DNA of 64,000 nucleotides from Hyphomonas jannaschiana VP2 (GCF_000685215.1 NZ_ARYJ01000008.1:1-64000); one strand, 5' to 3'. Counted from the stretch's first letter, positions 50,545-59,891 are shown. Numbers and translations are program-made. Notes: generated by a model from the sequence alone, not told the origin.

Positions 50545-51840
50545 TTGGGGTTCAAATCAATTGCGGCGCGCTTCGGCGTGCTCTCGCTGCTGTGCGCGGT
50601 ATTTTCCGTGCCAGCCTTTGCCGACAGTGTGACCAGTTCGGGTGACACGGCCTGGATCCTGACCGCGACGGCGCTCGTCCTGTTCATGACCCTGCCGGGC
50701 CTCGCCCTGTTCTATGGCGGCCTGGTCCAGGCCAAGAACCTGCTCTCGGTGTTGATGCAATGCATGGCGATCGCCGCGTTGATGAGCCTCGTCTGGCTCA
50801 TCTGCGGCTATTCCCTCGCCTTCGGGCCGGGCGAAGGCGGCATCATTGGCGGTTTCGCGAAATCCTTTGCCGCAGGTGTCACCGCCGCACCGCTGGACGG
50901 CCAGTCCATCCCTGAGCCGCTCTTCATGATGTTCCAGATGACCTTTGCGATCATCACCCCGGCGCTGATCGTGGGCGCTTTTGTGGAACGGGTGAATTTC
51001 GGCGCCATGCTGGTCTTCTGTGCGCTGTGGCTGCTGCTCTGCTACGCGCCTGCCGCGCACTGGGTCTGGGGCGGCGGCTGGCTCGCCGGCATGGGCGTGA
51101 TCGACTTCGCCGGCGGCATCGTGGTCCACACGACAGCGGGCGTCTCGGCACTCGTCTTTGCCCTGATCATCGGCAAGCGGGCCCATTTCCCGAAAGACAT
51201 GCATCCCCCGCACAGCCCCGGCTTCGTCATGCTGGGCGCAGCCATGCTGTGGGTCGGCTGGTTCGGCTTCAATGCCGGCTCCGCCCTAGGCGCCAATGGA
51301 GACGCCGCCCGCGCCATGCTGGTGACGCATACATCCGCCGCCACGGCATCGCTTGTCTGGATGGGCATCGAATGGGTCAGCTTCCGCAAACCGACGCTGG
51401 TCGGCATCGCGACCGGCATGGTGGCGGGCCTTGCCACGATCACCCCGGCGGCGGGATCGGTCGGACCGGCCGGGGCCATCGTCATCGGGGCAGCCAGCGC
51501 CTTTGTCTGCTATGGCGCCGTCGTGCTGATCCGCCAGAAACTGCAGATCGACGACAGTCTCGACGTGTTCGCCGTGCATGGTGTTGGCGGCATTCTGGGC
51601 AGCCTCGCCCTGCCCTTCCTGGCTGCGTTCGGTCCGCTGGCGCCCGGTCTGTCAAAGCCGGTCTTCGTCCAGTTCGGGGTCCAGCTGCTGGGGGTTACCG
51701 TGGTGGCGCTCCTTTCGGCAGCGGTCACGGCTGGCCTGCTCTACGCCATCCGCACCGTCATACCGCTCCGCGTTTCGCCGGAAGATGAGGAAGCCGGGCT
51801 CGATTCCGCCACACATGGCGAGAGCGCCTACCACCAATAA
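50545..51840 (+). CDS. amt: Ammonium transporter Amt
   Basis: About 431 residues, an 11-span Amt/Mep/Rh channel for ammonium with an N-terminal signal peptide (RFGVLSLLCAVFSVPAFADS). The pore histidines are in VVHTTAGVSAL and FAVHGVGGILGS; GLALFYGGLVQAKN and GWFGFNAGSALGAN are family motifs. The TTG at 50545 is chosen since AGGGAG lies 6 nt upstream; GTG at 50530 is in frame but lacks a ribosome-binding site. A PII (glnK) gene normally accompanies amt and none is near, so PII control must come from elsewhere. Confidence 0.94.
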   Translation: MGFKSIAARFGVLSLLCAVFSVPAFADSVTSSGDTAWILTATALVLFMTLPGLALFYGGLVQAKNLLSVLMQCMAIAALMSLVWLICGYSLAFGPGEGGIIGGFAKSFAAGVTAAPLDGQSIPEPLFMMFQMTFAIITPALIVGAFVERVNFGAMLVFCALWLLLCYAPAAHWVWGGGWLAGMGVIDFAGGIVVHTTAGVSALVFALIIGKRAHFPKDMHPPHSPGFVMLGAAMLWVGWFGFNAGSALGANGDAARAMLVTHTSAATASLVWMGIEWVSFRKPTLVGIATGMVAGLATITPAAGSVGPAGAIVIGAASAFVCYGAVVLIRQKLQIDDSLDVFAVHGVGGILGSLALPFLAAFGPLAPGLSKPVFVQFGVQLLGVTVVALLSAAVTAGLLYAIRTVIPLRVSPEDEEAGLDSATHGESAYHQ

Positions 51841-51904
51841 GCGGGCAATAAACGACACGTCCCGAAACTTGACAGGGCGGGCGGGGCACAGCACGCCTGA
51901 TGGC

Positions 51905-52684
51905 ATGACCGATACGGCTCCGCCCCCTTTCGAAACCGCCCCCGGGCTGTCCGGCCTGAAAGGCATCCGCCACGGTTTCTTCGGCCGCAAGGGCGGTGTG
52001 TCGACCGGGCTCTATGCCAGCCTCAATGCCGGGCCGGGCTCGAATGACGATGCGGCCGCCGTGGCGAAGAACCGGGACATCATCCGCCAGGCCATGGGGG
52101 CGGACGCCCTGCTCTCCTGCCATCAGATCCATTCGGCAGACGTCGTCCACGTCACCGAGGCCTGGGACACAGACCGCCCGCAGGCCGATGCCATGGTGAC
52201 CACTTTGCCGGGCCTCGCCCTGTGCATTCTGACGGCCGACTGCACGCCGGTCCTGTTCGCCGATGCCGAAGCGGGCGTGATCGGCGCGGCGCATGCGGGC
52301 TGGAAAGGCGCGCTCGGCGGTGTTCTTGAGGCGACCGTCGCCTCGATGACCGAACTCGGCGCCCGGCCGGGGCACATCCACGCTGCCATCGGGCCGACCA
52401 TCGGCCAGGCGAGCTATGAAGTCGGCCCGGAATTCCGCGACATCTTCCTCGACGCCTCCCCGGCCAGCGAATACCTCTTCGTGCCAGGCAAGGGCGACCG
52501 CTTCCATTTCGACCTGCCAGCCTATTGCCAGGCCAGCCTGACCGCCATGGATATTGGCCATGTCGCCGATCTCGGCCTCGATACCTGCGCGCTGGAGGAC
52601 GGCTATTTCTCCAATCGCCGCCGCAATCACCGGGGCGAACCGGACTATGGCCGAAATGCCTCAGTCATTGTGCTGGCGCCGTAA
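51905..52684 (+). CDS. pgeF: PgeF/YfiH-type laccase-domain protein
   Basis: A 259-residue protein of the YfiH/PgeF family (formerly polyphenol oxidase/laccase domain). In E. coli PgeF removes wrongly incorporated amino acids from UDP-MurNAc, a peptidoglycan editing step. The metal site residues are in CHQIHSADVVHV, ILTADCTPVLFAD and AAHAGWKGALGGV. ATG at 51905 fits the family start, though the ribosome-binding site is weak. It lies between amt and prs on the same strand with 64-90 bp gaps. Confidence 0.9.
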   Translation: MTDTAPPPFETAPGLSGLKGIRHGFFGRKGGVSTGLYASLNAGPGSNDDAAAVAKNRDIIRQAMGADALLSCHQIHSADVVHVTEAWDTDRPQADAMVTTLPGLALCILTADCTPVLFADAEAGVIGAAHAGWKGALGGVLEATVASMTELGARPGHIHAAIGPTIGQASYEVGPEFRDIFLDASPASEYLFVPGKGDRFHFDLPAYCQASLTAMDIGHVADLGLDTCALEDGYFSNRRRNHRGEPDYGRNASVIVLAP

Positions 52685-52774
52685 AAAAACGGATTCAATG
52701 CCAGAGTCCGGTTGCGACTCGCCGCTCCCTGTTACAAAAGCGTCGCCATCAGGGGCAACAGGGTCAGAGCCGAC

Positions 52775-53713
<939 letters not shown>

Positions 53714-53718
53714 CCCCC

Positions 53719-54633
53719 TTACCGGTCTTCGAATGCCGGGGCGAGTGTATCTTCAGACGGACCAACAAGTCCCACACTGAACATGTGGGTGATGCTGTCT
53801 GGTCCGGTACAGTAGTAAATGCCGTCTTCTTCCACAAAATCCGGTGCCGTCGGCAGCTCTTCGCGGATCGCGAGTCTGCCCGCCACCCGGTTGTGGGCCA
53901 GACCGCCCCGGTGCACCAGCATCACCGATGCCACCGGCGTGAATTTCTTGAGCACGACCCCCGCCGTCGCAGCCCGGTATGATGTGGCCTCGCCGGTCAG
54001 CGGATCGATGACCTGGCTTGGCCGCGTTGCCAGGCCTGTGTGGAAATTACCCGCAAACATCAGGATGAGATCACAATCGACCGCCTCGCAAGCCGCTTTC
54101 GTATGCAAGGCCAGATCGAGATCCCAAACACTGAGCGTGCGGTCGACACTTTCCGGAAGGTCCAGCGCCGCAACAGCCGCTTTGTCAGCATCGGTCCTGT
54201 AGCGGCGGCTATCAGCGGCGACGACATGAATATCCGCCCCCGCCAGCTTCAGCGCCCTCAATTGCAACAGCATGTTCCGCATCGCATCGGAGGTGCGCCC
54301 GTCCTTCGTATGGTGCATCGAAAAGGCGTCGAGCGCGGCCAGCTCGTCTGGCGCCCCCATCACCGCATCGAGATCGGCCTGCCATTCGGGCGGATATTCC
54401 AGCGCGACCAGCACGCGCCGCTCCCCTGCTGCCGCCTGCGCCACCGCATCTGCAAACGCAGCCGGCATTTCCCGGGTGCCATGATAATTGCCGAAAAGGA
54501 TTGCCTTGTGCGAGGCGGCGAGGTCTTCGAACGACACGGCCTGCCCCTCTGTGCATGCGGGCATCTCCGGTGTGTCCGCCCCAGCGGACAGGGCCATGCC
54601 CAGCACTGTGATGATGGCGACAAGATGCTTCAT
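53719..54633 (-). CDS. Secreted Tiki/ChaN-like hypothetical protein
   Basis: A 304-residue exported protein with a signal peptide (LVAIITVLGMALSAGADT). The core AILFGNYHGTREMPAAFADAV, VALEYPPEW and LILMFAGNFHTG resembles the Tiki/ChaN/EreA-like fold, in which an N-terminal GxxH/E motif contributes to a metal site; the N-Y-H-G-T-x-E triad is visible. Function is unknown: haem handling or a metalloprotease-like activity would be possibilities for the fold. The start codon sits inside a 12-bp inverted repeat (54632-54664) whose loop carries the ribosome-binding site. Confidence 0.72.
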   Translation of the reverse strand: MKHLVAIITVLGMALSAGADTPEMPACTEGQAVSFEDLAASHKAILFGNYHGTREMPAAFADAVAQAAAGERRVLVALEYPPEWQADLDAVMGAPDELAALDAFSMHHTKDGRTSDAMRNMLLQLRALKLAGADIHVVAADSRRYRTDADKAAVAALDLPESVDRTLSVWDLDLALHTKAACEAVDCDLILMFAGNFHTGLATRPSQVIDPLTGEATSYRAATAGVVLKKFTPVASVMLVHRGGLAHNRVAGRLAIREELPTAPDFVEEDGIYYCTGPDSITHMFSVGLVGPSEDTLAPAFEDR

Positions 54634-54664
54634 GTTCTGGTTGCTCCCAGCTCAACCAGAACAT
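54632..54664 (-). promoter_or_regulatory. 12-bp inverted repeat enclosing the ribosome-binding site and start codon
   Basis: ATGTTCTGGTTG (54632-54643) and CAACCAGAACAT (54653-54664) are perfectly complementary around a 9-nt loop. On the mRNA, GGGAG spans the loop, and the first two bases of the start codon lie at the end of the 3' arm. This could be a translational control hairpin or, as DNA, an operator. AACATTATGTT (54660-54670) adjoins it. Confidence 0.65.
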
Positions 54665-54717
54665 TATGTTACATTGAAACAATTGTCCATGCGCCAGCAG
54701 AGGCACCGGGATGACGC

Positions 54718-54752
54718 GGTTTCCGGGCAGGTGTGTGACCCGCCCGGAAACC
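54718..54752. other. 11-bp hairpin downstream of the BlaR1-like gene
   Basis: GGTTTCCGGGC (54718-54728) and GCCCGGAAACC (54742-54752) pair perfectly over a 13-nt loop. It lies directly after the leftward sensor gene stop (54765). No T-run follows on either strand, so it may protect the mRNA 3' end rather than terminate alone. Confidence 0.55.
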
Positions 54753-54764
54753 ATCCGCTCACTG

Positions 54765-56702
54765 TCAGCTCATGCAGTAGGAGAGCGGATAGGTCACGCC
54801 TTTGACTTCCACCGGTTGGCCATCCGGTCCGGTCACGGGCTTGAACGCCGCGCCCGGCAGGGCCGCAGCAGAGCTTGCGAATACGGGATCGGAGCAAGTC
54901 GCCAGCGTATTCTTCGGCTTGCCGTCCACACCCAGATCGAACATCACGAGACAGGCGCCGATCTTGCCCGCTGACGCCGCCTCCGCGGGATAGACAGGCA
55001 TCGGGTAGGACGTCGTTTCCGGCACCCATGAAGCATCCATCAGAAGTCCGGCCTGTTTGTTTTCCTCTTCGGCCTCTGCCTTGCGCCGCGCCCAGTCTTC
55101 AGTCTCTTCCGGCTGTCTGAACCAGGCATCGAGTTTCTTGCAGGCGGCCTGTGCAGCTTCGGCTTCTTTGATAAAGTCTGCGGTCTTTTCCAGCGAGGCA
55201 GGTTCCGGCGCGAGCGGAGCCTCAGGAGCCAGTGGTGCAGCAGCGGGCCCTGATATAGGCGGCGCTTCCGGCGGGGCGGGCGGCACAGGCGCTTTGGCAC
55301 CCGAAGTGGCAAGAATGGTCAGATCATCCGCCAGAACCAGACCCTCTTCTGCCTGCGGATCGAAATAATCCCCATTTCGAACTGTTTCGAAGTGCAGGTG
55401 CGGGCCCGTAGCAATACCGGACTGACCGACTTTGCCGATCACATCACCGGGCTTCACAACGTCGCCCGCTTTCACGTCCATAGAGGACAACTGTCCGAAC
55501 CGCAGCACCGTTTCGCCGCCGGCCATCAGCTGGACGAGGTTTCCGTAGCCCTTTGTCATCTCCGCCACGGTGACCACACCATCCGTAGGCGCATAGACAG
55601 GCGTCCCCTCCGGCGCAGCAAGGTCGATACCGCTGTGCAACTTCATTTCTCCCGTTGTCGGGTGCTTGCGCATGCCGAACGCACTCGTCAGACGGGCCTT
55701 GTCCAGTACGGCGTGGCTGTAGGTCACGGTCATACCCGGCCCGGCGGCGGCGCCCTTGATCAGCATGCCCTGCGCGAGCGCCAGCGGGGCGGCACACATC
55801 AGGGCGGCGGCGAGCACAAGGCCCATGCGGCGCGGGCGGGGTTTCTCTGTCAGCAATTCGTTGAGACGCATCTTCAGGGTTCCTTTCTTCCGGAGGATGA
55901 ATGCCGCCACAGGCAGCACCGCCTCATCGCGCGAAGCTCGCGCAGCAGACGTCAGGGTCCGGGCATAGGCGATCCGGTCGCCCGTCAATTCGACGGTCTC
56001 TTCATCGACGACCGCTTCGCGCCAGAAATCGAGCTGGCCGCGAATCCACCAGGCAAAGGGAGAGAACCAGAAAAAGTCCGCCACAATCCGCTCCAGAGGT
56101 CGTGCAATCAGGTCTCCGCGTTTCAGGTGAACCAGTTCGTGGACGATCACTTCGCTCGCCCCTCCCCCGCGGATCAGGGCAGCGGGCACATAGATGGCGC
56201 GTTTCAGGACGCCCGCCAGGAAGGGGGCGCCGCGCGGAATGACAAAGACGCGCGGCGTGCGGGAAAGGCCGACCGCTTCCGCCCAGTGGCCGATCGGCCG
56301 ATGTGTGCGCATGGCACGCGCCTTCAGCCGCTGCAGACGCACCTGACTGATCCCCCACAGCAGGAAGCGCACGGCCCAGCCTGCACAGATAGTCCAGATA
56401 ATCAGTGTGCCAATGTCTGGCAATTCAATCCCGGCGGCGGGCGCAGGCATGGCAACGCCGTCCTGCGGGGTGATCATGACCGGCTCCAGCAAAGGCAGCT
56501 CGCCCAGCGGAACGTCGACCTCTACGGAGAAGCCCGGCACAAACAGCGCCGCAGCAAAGGGCGCCAGCAACGCAAGTGCCGCGCCGCGCCAGATCGCCTG
56601 CGCCACTTTCGGCGAGGGCTGTTTCCGGCAGATCAGGCTGGTACCGGCCCAGACGGCCGCGCTCCAGCCGAGAACGAGAAGGACCAGACCGAGCGGGCTC
56701 AT
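54765..56702 (-). CDS. BlaR1-like M56 membrane peptidase fused to M23 and TonB-like domains
   Basis: A 645-residue sensor-like fusion. Residues 1-310 are an M56 (BlaR1/MecR1) membrane module: several membrane spans, zinc motif HELVH (188-192) and the downstream Glu in REAVVDEETVELTG. After another span (about 293-311) comes an M23 domain with HSGIDLAAP (His356, Asp360) and GPHLHFE (435-437), but the usual second catalytic His (YAHLS) is replaced by RFGQLSS (Gln404), so it may bind peptidoglycan rather than cut it. A Pro/Ala-rich linker and a TonB-like C-terminal domain (about 560-645) follow. Overlaps blaI by 4 bp. Confidence 0.87.
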   Translation of the reverse strand: MSPLGLVLLVLGWSAAVWAGTSLICRKQPSPKVAQAIWRGAALALLAPFAAALFVPGFSVEVDVPLGELPLLEPVMITPQDGVAMPAPAAGIELPDIGTLIIWTICAGWAVRFLLWGISQVRLQRLKARAMRTHRPIGHWAEAVGLSRTPRVFVIPRGAPFLAGVLKRAIYVPAALIRGGGASEVIVHELVHLKRGDLIARPLERIVADFFWFSPFAWWIRGQLDFWREAVVDEETVELTGDRIAYARTLTSAARASRDEAVLPVAAFILRKKGTLKMRLNELLTEKPRPRRMGLVLAAALMCAAPLALAQGMLIKGAAAGPGMTVTYSHAVLDKARLTSAFGMRKHPTTGEMKLHSGIDLAAPEGTPVYAPTDGVVTVAEMTKGYGNLVQLMAGGETVLRFGQLSSMDVKAGDVVKPGDVIGKVGQSGIATGPHLHFETVRNGDYFDPQAEEGLVLADDLTILATSGAKAPVPPAPPEAPPISGPAAAPLAPEAPLAPEPASLEKTADFIKEAEAAQAACKKLDAWFRQPEETEDWARRKAEAEEENKQAGLLMDASWVPETTSYPMPVYPAEAASAGKIGACLVMFDLGVDGKPKNTLATCSDPVFASSAAALPGAAFKPVTGPDGQPVEVKGVTYPLSYCMS

Positions 56703-57085
56703 GACTTGCCCCCTTTGGTCTCATCCTCGGCGGCATTGATGATGGCGTCGAGCTCGTCCAGCTCGGCATCGGACAGATGCGGGCTCTCGGCAAACAGCGC
56801 CGCCGGGATCGGCCCGTCCATGTCGAGGACTTGTCTGGCCAGATGGCGGACAAGGCCGCCCAGCGTCGCGGTCCGGTCCAGCACGGCGGAGAAGACGGCC
56901 ATGCCGTGCACGTCCTTCCGCGTGACCCACCCCTTCTCTTCCATCCGGGCAATCACGGTGCGCGTGGTGGAAGGCTTCCACCCCTGCGCCGGGCCGACGG
57001 CCTGATGCACTTCGCGCGCACTCTGCGGCCCGGCGGACCACAGATGTTTCAGAACGATGAGTTCGGAAGAATTAGGCTGGGACAT
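56699..57085 (-). CDS. blaI: BlaI/MecI/CopY-type repressor
   Basis: A 128-residue winged-helix repressor: SELIVLKHLWSAGPQSAREVHQAV, TTRTVIARMEEKGWVTRKDVHGMAVFSAVL are typical of BlaI. In the known systems the M56 protein is activated by a ligand and leads to cleavage of the repressor. Its gene overlaps the sensor gene by 4 bp. The promoter region 57125-57153 has a perfect TACA/TGTA palindrome, the usual BlaI-type site, overlapping the predicted -10. No beta-lactamase or penicillin-binding gene is adjacent. Confidence 0.92.
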   Translation of the reverse strand: MSQPNSSELIVLKHLWSAGPQSAREVHQAVGPAQGWKPSTTRTVIARMEEKGWVTRKDVHGMAVFSAVLDRTATLGGLVRHLARQVLDMDGPIPAALFAESPHLSDAELDELDAIINAAEDETKGGKS

Positions 57086-57124
57086 GGCTTCACCTGTGCC
57101 TCGTTCACTATCACGGTCACTGAC

Positions 57125-57153
57125 TCACTACAGTTGTAGTGCATTCGCGTCAA
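57125..57153 (-). promoter_or_regulatory. Promoter with BlaI-type operator
   Basis: On the minus strand TTGACG (57153-57148), a 17-nt spacer and TAGTGA (57130-57125) form a good promoter. The palindrome CACTACAGTTGTAGTG (57126-57141), with the TACA/TGTA half-sites of BlaI/MecI operators, covers the -10 and spacer, so the repressor probably controls its own operon. Confidence 0.75.
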
Positions 57154-57175
57154 GTGACATGTGAACAAAAGCAAA

Positions 57176-57196
57176 CGGCCCGTCAGAAACGGGCCG
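57176..57196 (-). terminator. Hairpin terminator after the small membrane protein gene
   Basis: CGGCCCGT (57176-57183) and ACGGGCCG (57189-57196) form an 8-bp stem with a CAGAA loop. On the minus strand it is followed by TTTGCTTTTG, so it is a plausible terminator of the gene ending at 57253 and separates it from blaI. Confidence 0.7.
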
Positions 57197-57252
57197 CATA
57201 TATGGTGTATTCATGGTGTTTATACGGTGTTGTTCATGGTCCGGAAGCGGAC

Positions 57253-57531
57253 TTATTCAACCGTCCAGCCACGCGGTGTCCGGCGGGCTTCCAGCGTCAT
57301 GGCTTCCTGGCCGGTGTCTTCGGTCCGGCGGCGCGCGCGGCGCCCGCCCGCAAACCGCATCACCAGCGCAGCCGTCCCGATCAGCACACCTGCGATGGCG
57401 GTCATCACGGCCACGATGCCTGCGGTCAGCACCAGCATCATCCCGATCATCACCTGAAGAAACAGGGCAAGACCGGCGCGAAGGGCGGCGGCGAAGTCAA
57501 ATCCGGCGGGATGCGGGGCTGTCTGGGTCAT
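57253..57531 (-). CDS. Small hypothetical membrane protein
   Basis: A 92-residue protein I do not recognise. It has one long or two short hydrophobic stretches (ALFLQVMIGMMLVLTAGIVAVMTAIAGVLIGTAALVM, about 22-58) followed by a very basic segment GGRRARRRTED that should stay in the cytoplasm. No family motif is apparent. The next gene upstream on the same strand (DjlA-like) is 88 bp away; a terminator follows. Three imperfect ATGGTGT copies lie downstream at 57201-57240. Confidence 0.65.
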   Translation of the reverse strand: MTQTAPHPAGFDFAAALRAGLALFLQVMIGMMLVLTAGIVAVMTAIAGVLIGTAALVMRFAGGRRARRRTEDTGQEAMTLEARRTPRGWTVE

Positions 57532-57619
57532 GGCAATTCCTTTGCCCGATCAACATGGCGGCATCATGGCCGCCCGTCAACGCGGCGCATACGGCACCTG
57601 ACAGAAACTTACGGTCTGC

Positions 57620-58336
57620 TCAGGAATCCTGCCGGATCAGCAGGCCGCGCTCTGTCCGGATCTGGGCATAAGCGGCTGTAATCGCAGCGGCTTTCGCGTG
57701 CGCGGCATCCTCGAATTCCCGCGGCGCGCCCATCTGGATGACACGGTCCGGATGATGATCCGCCATCAGCCGGCGATAGGCAGCGCGGATGACACCGAAC
57801 TCGGCATCATGCGCCACGCCCAGCACGTGATAGGGATCGTTCCGGTCCGGCCCCATATGCGCGGCCTTGATCCGGCGGAAAGTTGCCTCGCTGAAGCCGA
57901 AGGCTTCCGACACATTCTGCAGATAGGTCAGCTCGTCCTGTGTAATGACGCCATCAGCACCCGCGATCTGGAACAGGCCATCCATCACACCTTCCAGCAG
58001 GCAGGGCCGGTCATGGTAGCGCCGCCCGATGCGGCGGGCATAGCCCTCGTATCCGCGCACCGTCTGGCGGGCGAGATTGAACACCCGGCGCACATTGTCA
58101 GCCTCTTCCGGCGGCGCCCGGAAGACGCGGGAGAAGACCATGATTTCCTTGTCGGAGACGGTCCCGTCCGCCTTGGCGAGCTTCGCCCCAAGGCCCACAA
58201 CCGCAGCGGTAAAGCCCACATCGTTCGGGTCCGGCGCGCACGGAACCTCCCCCGGCTCGCGGGGCTCGTCGTCATGCGTGATGTCGGGATCAAAAAGGCG
58301 TCTGCCGCCTTCAAGAAGTCGCGTCCACAGGCTCAT
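57620..58336 (-). CDS. DjlA-like co-chaperone (TerB plus J domain)
   Basis: A 238-residue protein with a TerB/DjlA-type N-terminal domain (FTAAVVGLGAKLAKADGTVSDKEIMVFSRVFR, LLEGVMDGLFQIAGADGVITQDELTYL) and a C-terminal J domain (DPYHVLGVAHDAEFGVIRAAYRRLMADHHPDRV) whose HPD tripeptide is required to stimulate DnaK. E. coli DjlA has an N-terminal membrane anchor; here the start region is polar, so it is a soluble variant. Neighbouring genes are not obviously related. Confidence 0.88.
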   Translation of the reverse strand: MSLWTRLLEGGRRLFDPDITHDDEPREPGEVPCAPDPNDVGFTAAVVGLGAKLAKADGTVSDKEIMVFSRVFRAPPEEADNVRRVFNLARQTVRGYEGYARRIGRRYHDRPCLLEGVMDGLFQIAGADGVITQDELTYLQNVSEAFGFSEATFRRIKAAHMGPDRNDPYHVLGVAHDAEFGVIRAAYRRLMADHHPDRVIQMGAPREFEDAAHAKAAAITAAYAQIRTERGLLIRQDS

Positions 58337-58413
58337 CGTTGGCGCCTTATAGCAGGATTTTCAGAACTTGGGAGGCCGCGTTGCTGACAGTTCTGTGAAG
58401 CGGGCTTAATGAG

Positions 58414-59307
58414 TCAGGCCTCCGGTGGCCTGTCGCGGACCGCCACGGCGACTTTAAGCTCGGCCATTTCCTGTTGCAACTGCTTCAGAGCTGCCAGGAT
58501 CTCGTGACGGGCATCGTCGGCTTCTTCCCGCTCCTCCTCGAACTCTTCCTCCAGGTCCTCAAGGCCTTCTTCCAGAAGTGTTTTCTGCTCGGCCGCCAGC
58601 GAATCCACGACCAGGGCGATGAACAGGTTGAGAATGGCAAAACTCGCCACGAAGATGAAAATCAGGAAGAATACCCACGCCATCGGGTGTCCGTCATCGA
58701 TGACTTTCTGCATGACCTCAAACCGCCAGCCATCCATGGTCATGACCTGGAACAGCGACAGCGCAGAGCTCGGCAAGTCGCCGAACAGCTGGCGCACTTC
58801 CTCGGTCTCGGTATTGCCGAACATATTGGTCGCCATCACCGCTGCGACATAGGTCACCAGCGCCAGCACGGCGACGATCGCGCCCATGCCCGGCAGGGCC
58901 TTCAGAAGGGCCTCGGTAATCCGGCGCATGACCGGAACGACGTGCAGCAGACGCAATACCCGCAGCACCCTCAGGGCCCGCAGCACACTGAACGCGCCGC
59001 CGCCGGGGATCAGTGAAATGCCGACGACGATAAAGTCGAACCAGTTCCAGCCGACCCGGAAGAACTGGAGCCGGTAGACCACCAGTTTCAGCAGGATCTC
59101 CACTGCGAAAATATAGGTGATCCCATGGTCGATCATCTCAAGCGCGACAACCAGGCCGCCGGGCAGCGAGTGCCGGTAGGTCAGGATGCCCAGGATCACT
59201 GCATTGAAGATGATGAGTCCGGTGATGAAACTGCGGAACCAGGGCCGCTCAATCGAGCGTTCCAGGGCGAAGTTCGCCGTCTCCTGGTCGAGTGTCGCTC
59301 GCTTCAT
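58414..59307 (-). CDS. Voltage-gated ion channel (six-span, single-domain)
   Basis: A 297-residue ion channel of the BacNav-like group. Spans S1-S6 are visible; S4 has four arginines at every third residue (Arg110, 113, 116, 119 in LRALRVLRVLRLL). The pore loop reads FQVMTMDGWRF, where known bacterial sodium channels have TLESW, so Asp192 and Gly193 replace Glu and Ser (filter T190 to W194). The cytoplasmic tail is a strongly acidic coiled-coil (EEGLEDLEEEFEEEREEADD). Start at 59307 has GGGG 6 nt upstream. Ion selectivity cannot be predicted from this filter with certainty. Confidence 0.87.
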   Translation of the reverse strand: MKRATLDQETANFALERSIERPWFRSFITGLIIFNAVILGILTYRHSLPGGLVVALEMIDHGITYIFAVEILLKLVVYRLQFFRVGWNWFDFIVVGISLIPGGGAFSVLRALRVLRVLRLLHVVPVMRRITEALLKALPGMGAIVAVLALVTYVAAVMATNMFGNTETEEVRQLFGDLPSSALSLFQVMTMDGWRFEVMQKVIDDGHPMAWVFFLIFIFVASFAILNLFIALVVDSLAAEQKTLLEEGLEDLEEEFEEEREEADDARHEILAALKQLQQEMAELKVAVAVRDRPPEA

Positions 59308-59417
59308 GCCGGTCCCCTGATCCTGTGGCCGCACAGGGCCAATGCCCGCTTTTTGCCGTCAAAGCGCTGGCCTGCCAAGCCGGAGGCCTGAGGTCATTTC
59401 ATGGCAGGCCGATGGCC

Positions 59418-59891
59418 TCAGTCGGCCGAGGTGGTCGTATCCGAGACGATCTTCCACTCGCCGCCCATCTTGCGGAGCACCAGCGTATAGAGCCCCCATG
59501 GTGTGCCTTCGCGGCCTTCCAGCTTCCACCGGCCGTGCGCGACGGCTGCATCAGGCCCCAGCAGTACGATCTCATATTCATCTGTCAGCAGCGTGCCCAT
59601 CGTCTCCGGGCCGCCATACGTGGCGTGATAGCGGGCATTGGTCTCGTCCCAGCCGCGCGTGACCTTGCCGCCTGAGGCGAACCGCAGCTCAGGTGACTGC
59701 CAGTAGCCCTTCATGAAGCCGTCAATATCGCCGCGGTTCCACGCCGCATCCTGCGCATCCAGCAGCGCGGTGATCGCGGCAGTTTCGGCTTCGCTTTGCA
59801 CATTGATGGCCGAGATCGGCGCGCTGTCCTGCGTGGTACACCCCGCAAGCGGCAGAAGAGCAATGGCAGCGGCGGCAAACAGCGGTTTCAT
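59418..59891 (-). CDS. NTF2/DUF4440-like lipoprotein
   Basis: A 157-residue protein: lipobox LAGC (Cys18), then an NTF2-like fold of the DUF4440/SgcJ group (AITALLDAQDAAWNRGDIDGFMKGYWQSPELRFASGG, GRWKLEGREGTPWGLYTLVLRKMGGEWKIVSDTTT). Such domains often bind small ligands in a cone-shaped pocket; substrate is unknown. The gap between it and the channel gene (59308-59417) holds a long-range inverted repeat GGCCTGCCA/TGGCAGGCC. Confidence 0.86.
   Translation of the reverse strand: MKPLFAAAAIALLPLAGCTTQDSAPISAINVQSEAETAAITALLDAQDAAWNRGDIDGFMKGYWQSPELRFASGGKVTRGWDETNARYHATYGGPETMGTLLTDEYEIVLLGPDAAVAHGRWKLEGREGTPWGLYTLVLRKMGGEWKIVSDTTTSAD

Noticed and set aside
55392-57005. 537-codon plus-strand frame opposite the BlaR1-like gene
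   Set aside because: Antisense to M56, M23 and BlaI domains with intact catalytic motifs; its own translation is low-complexity and without motifs.
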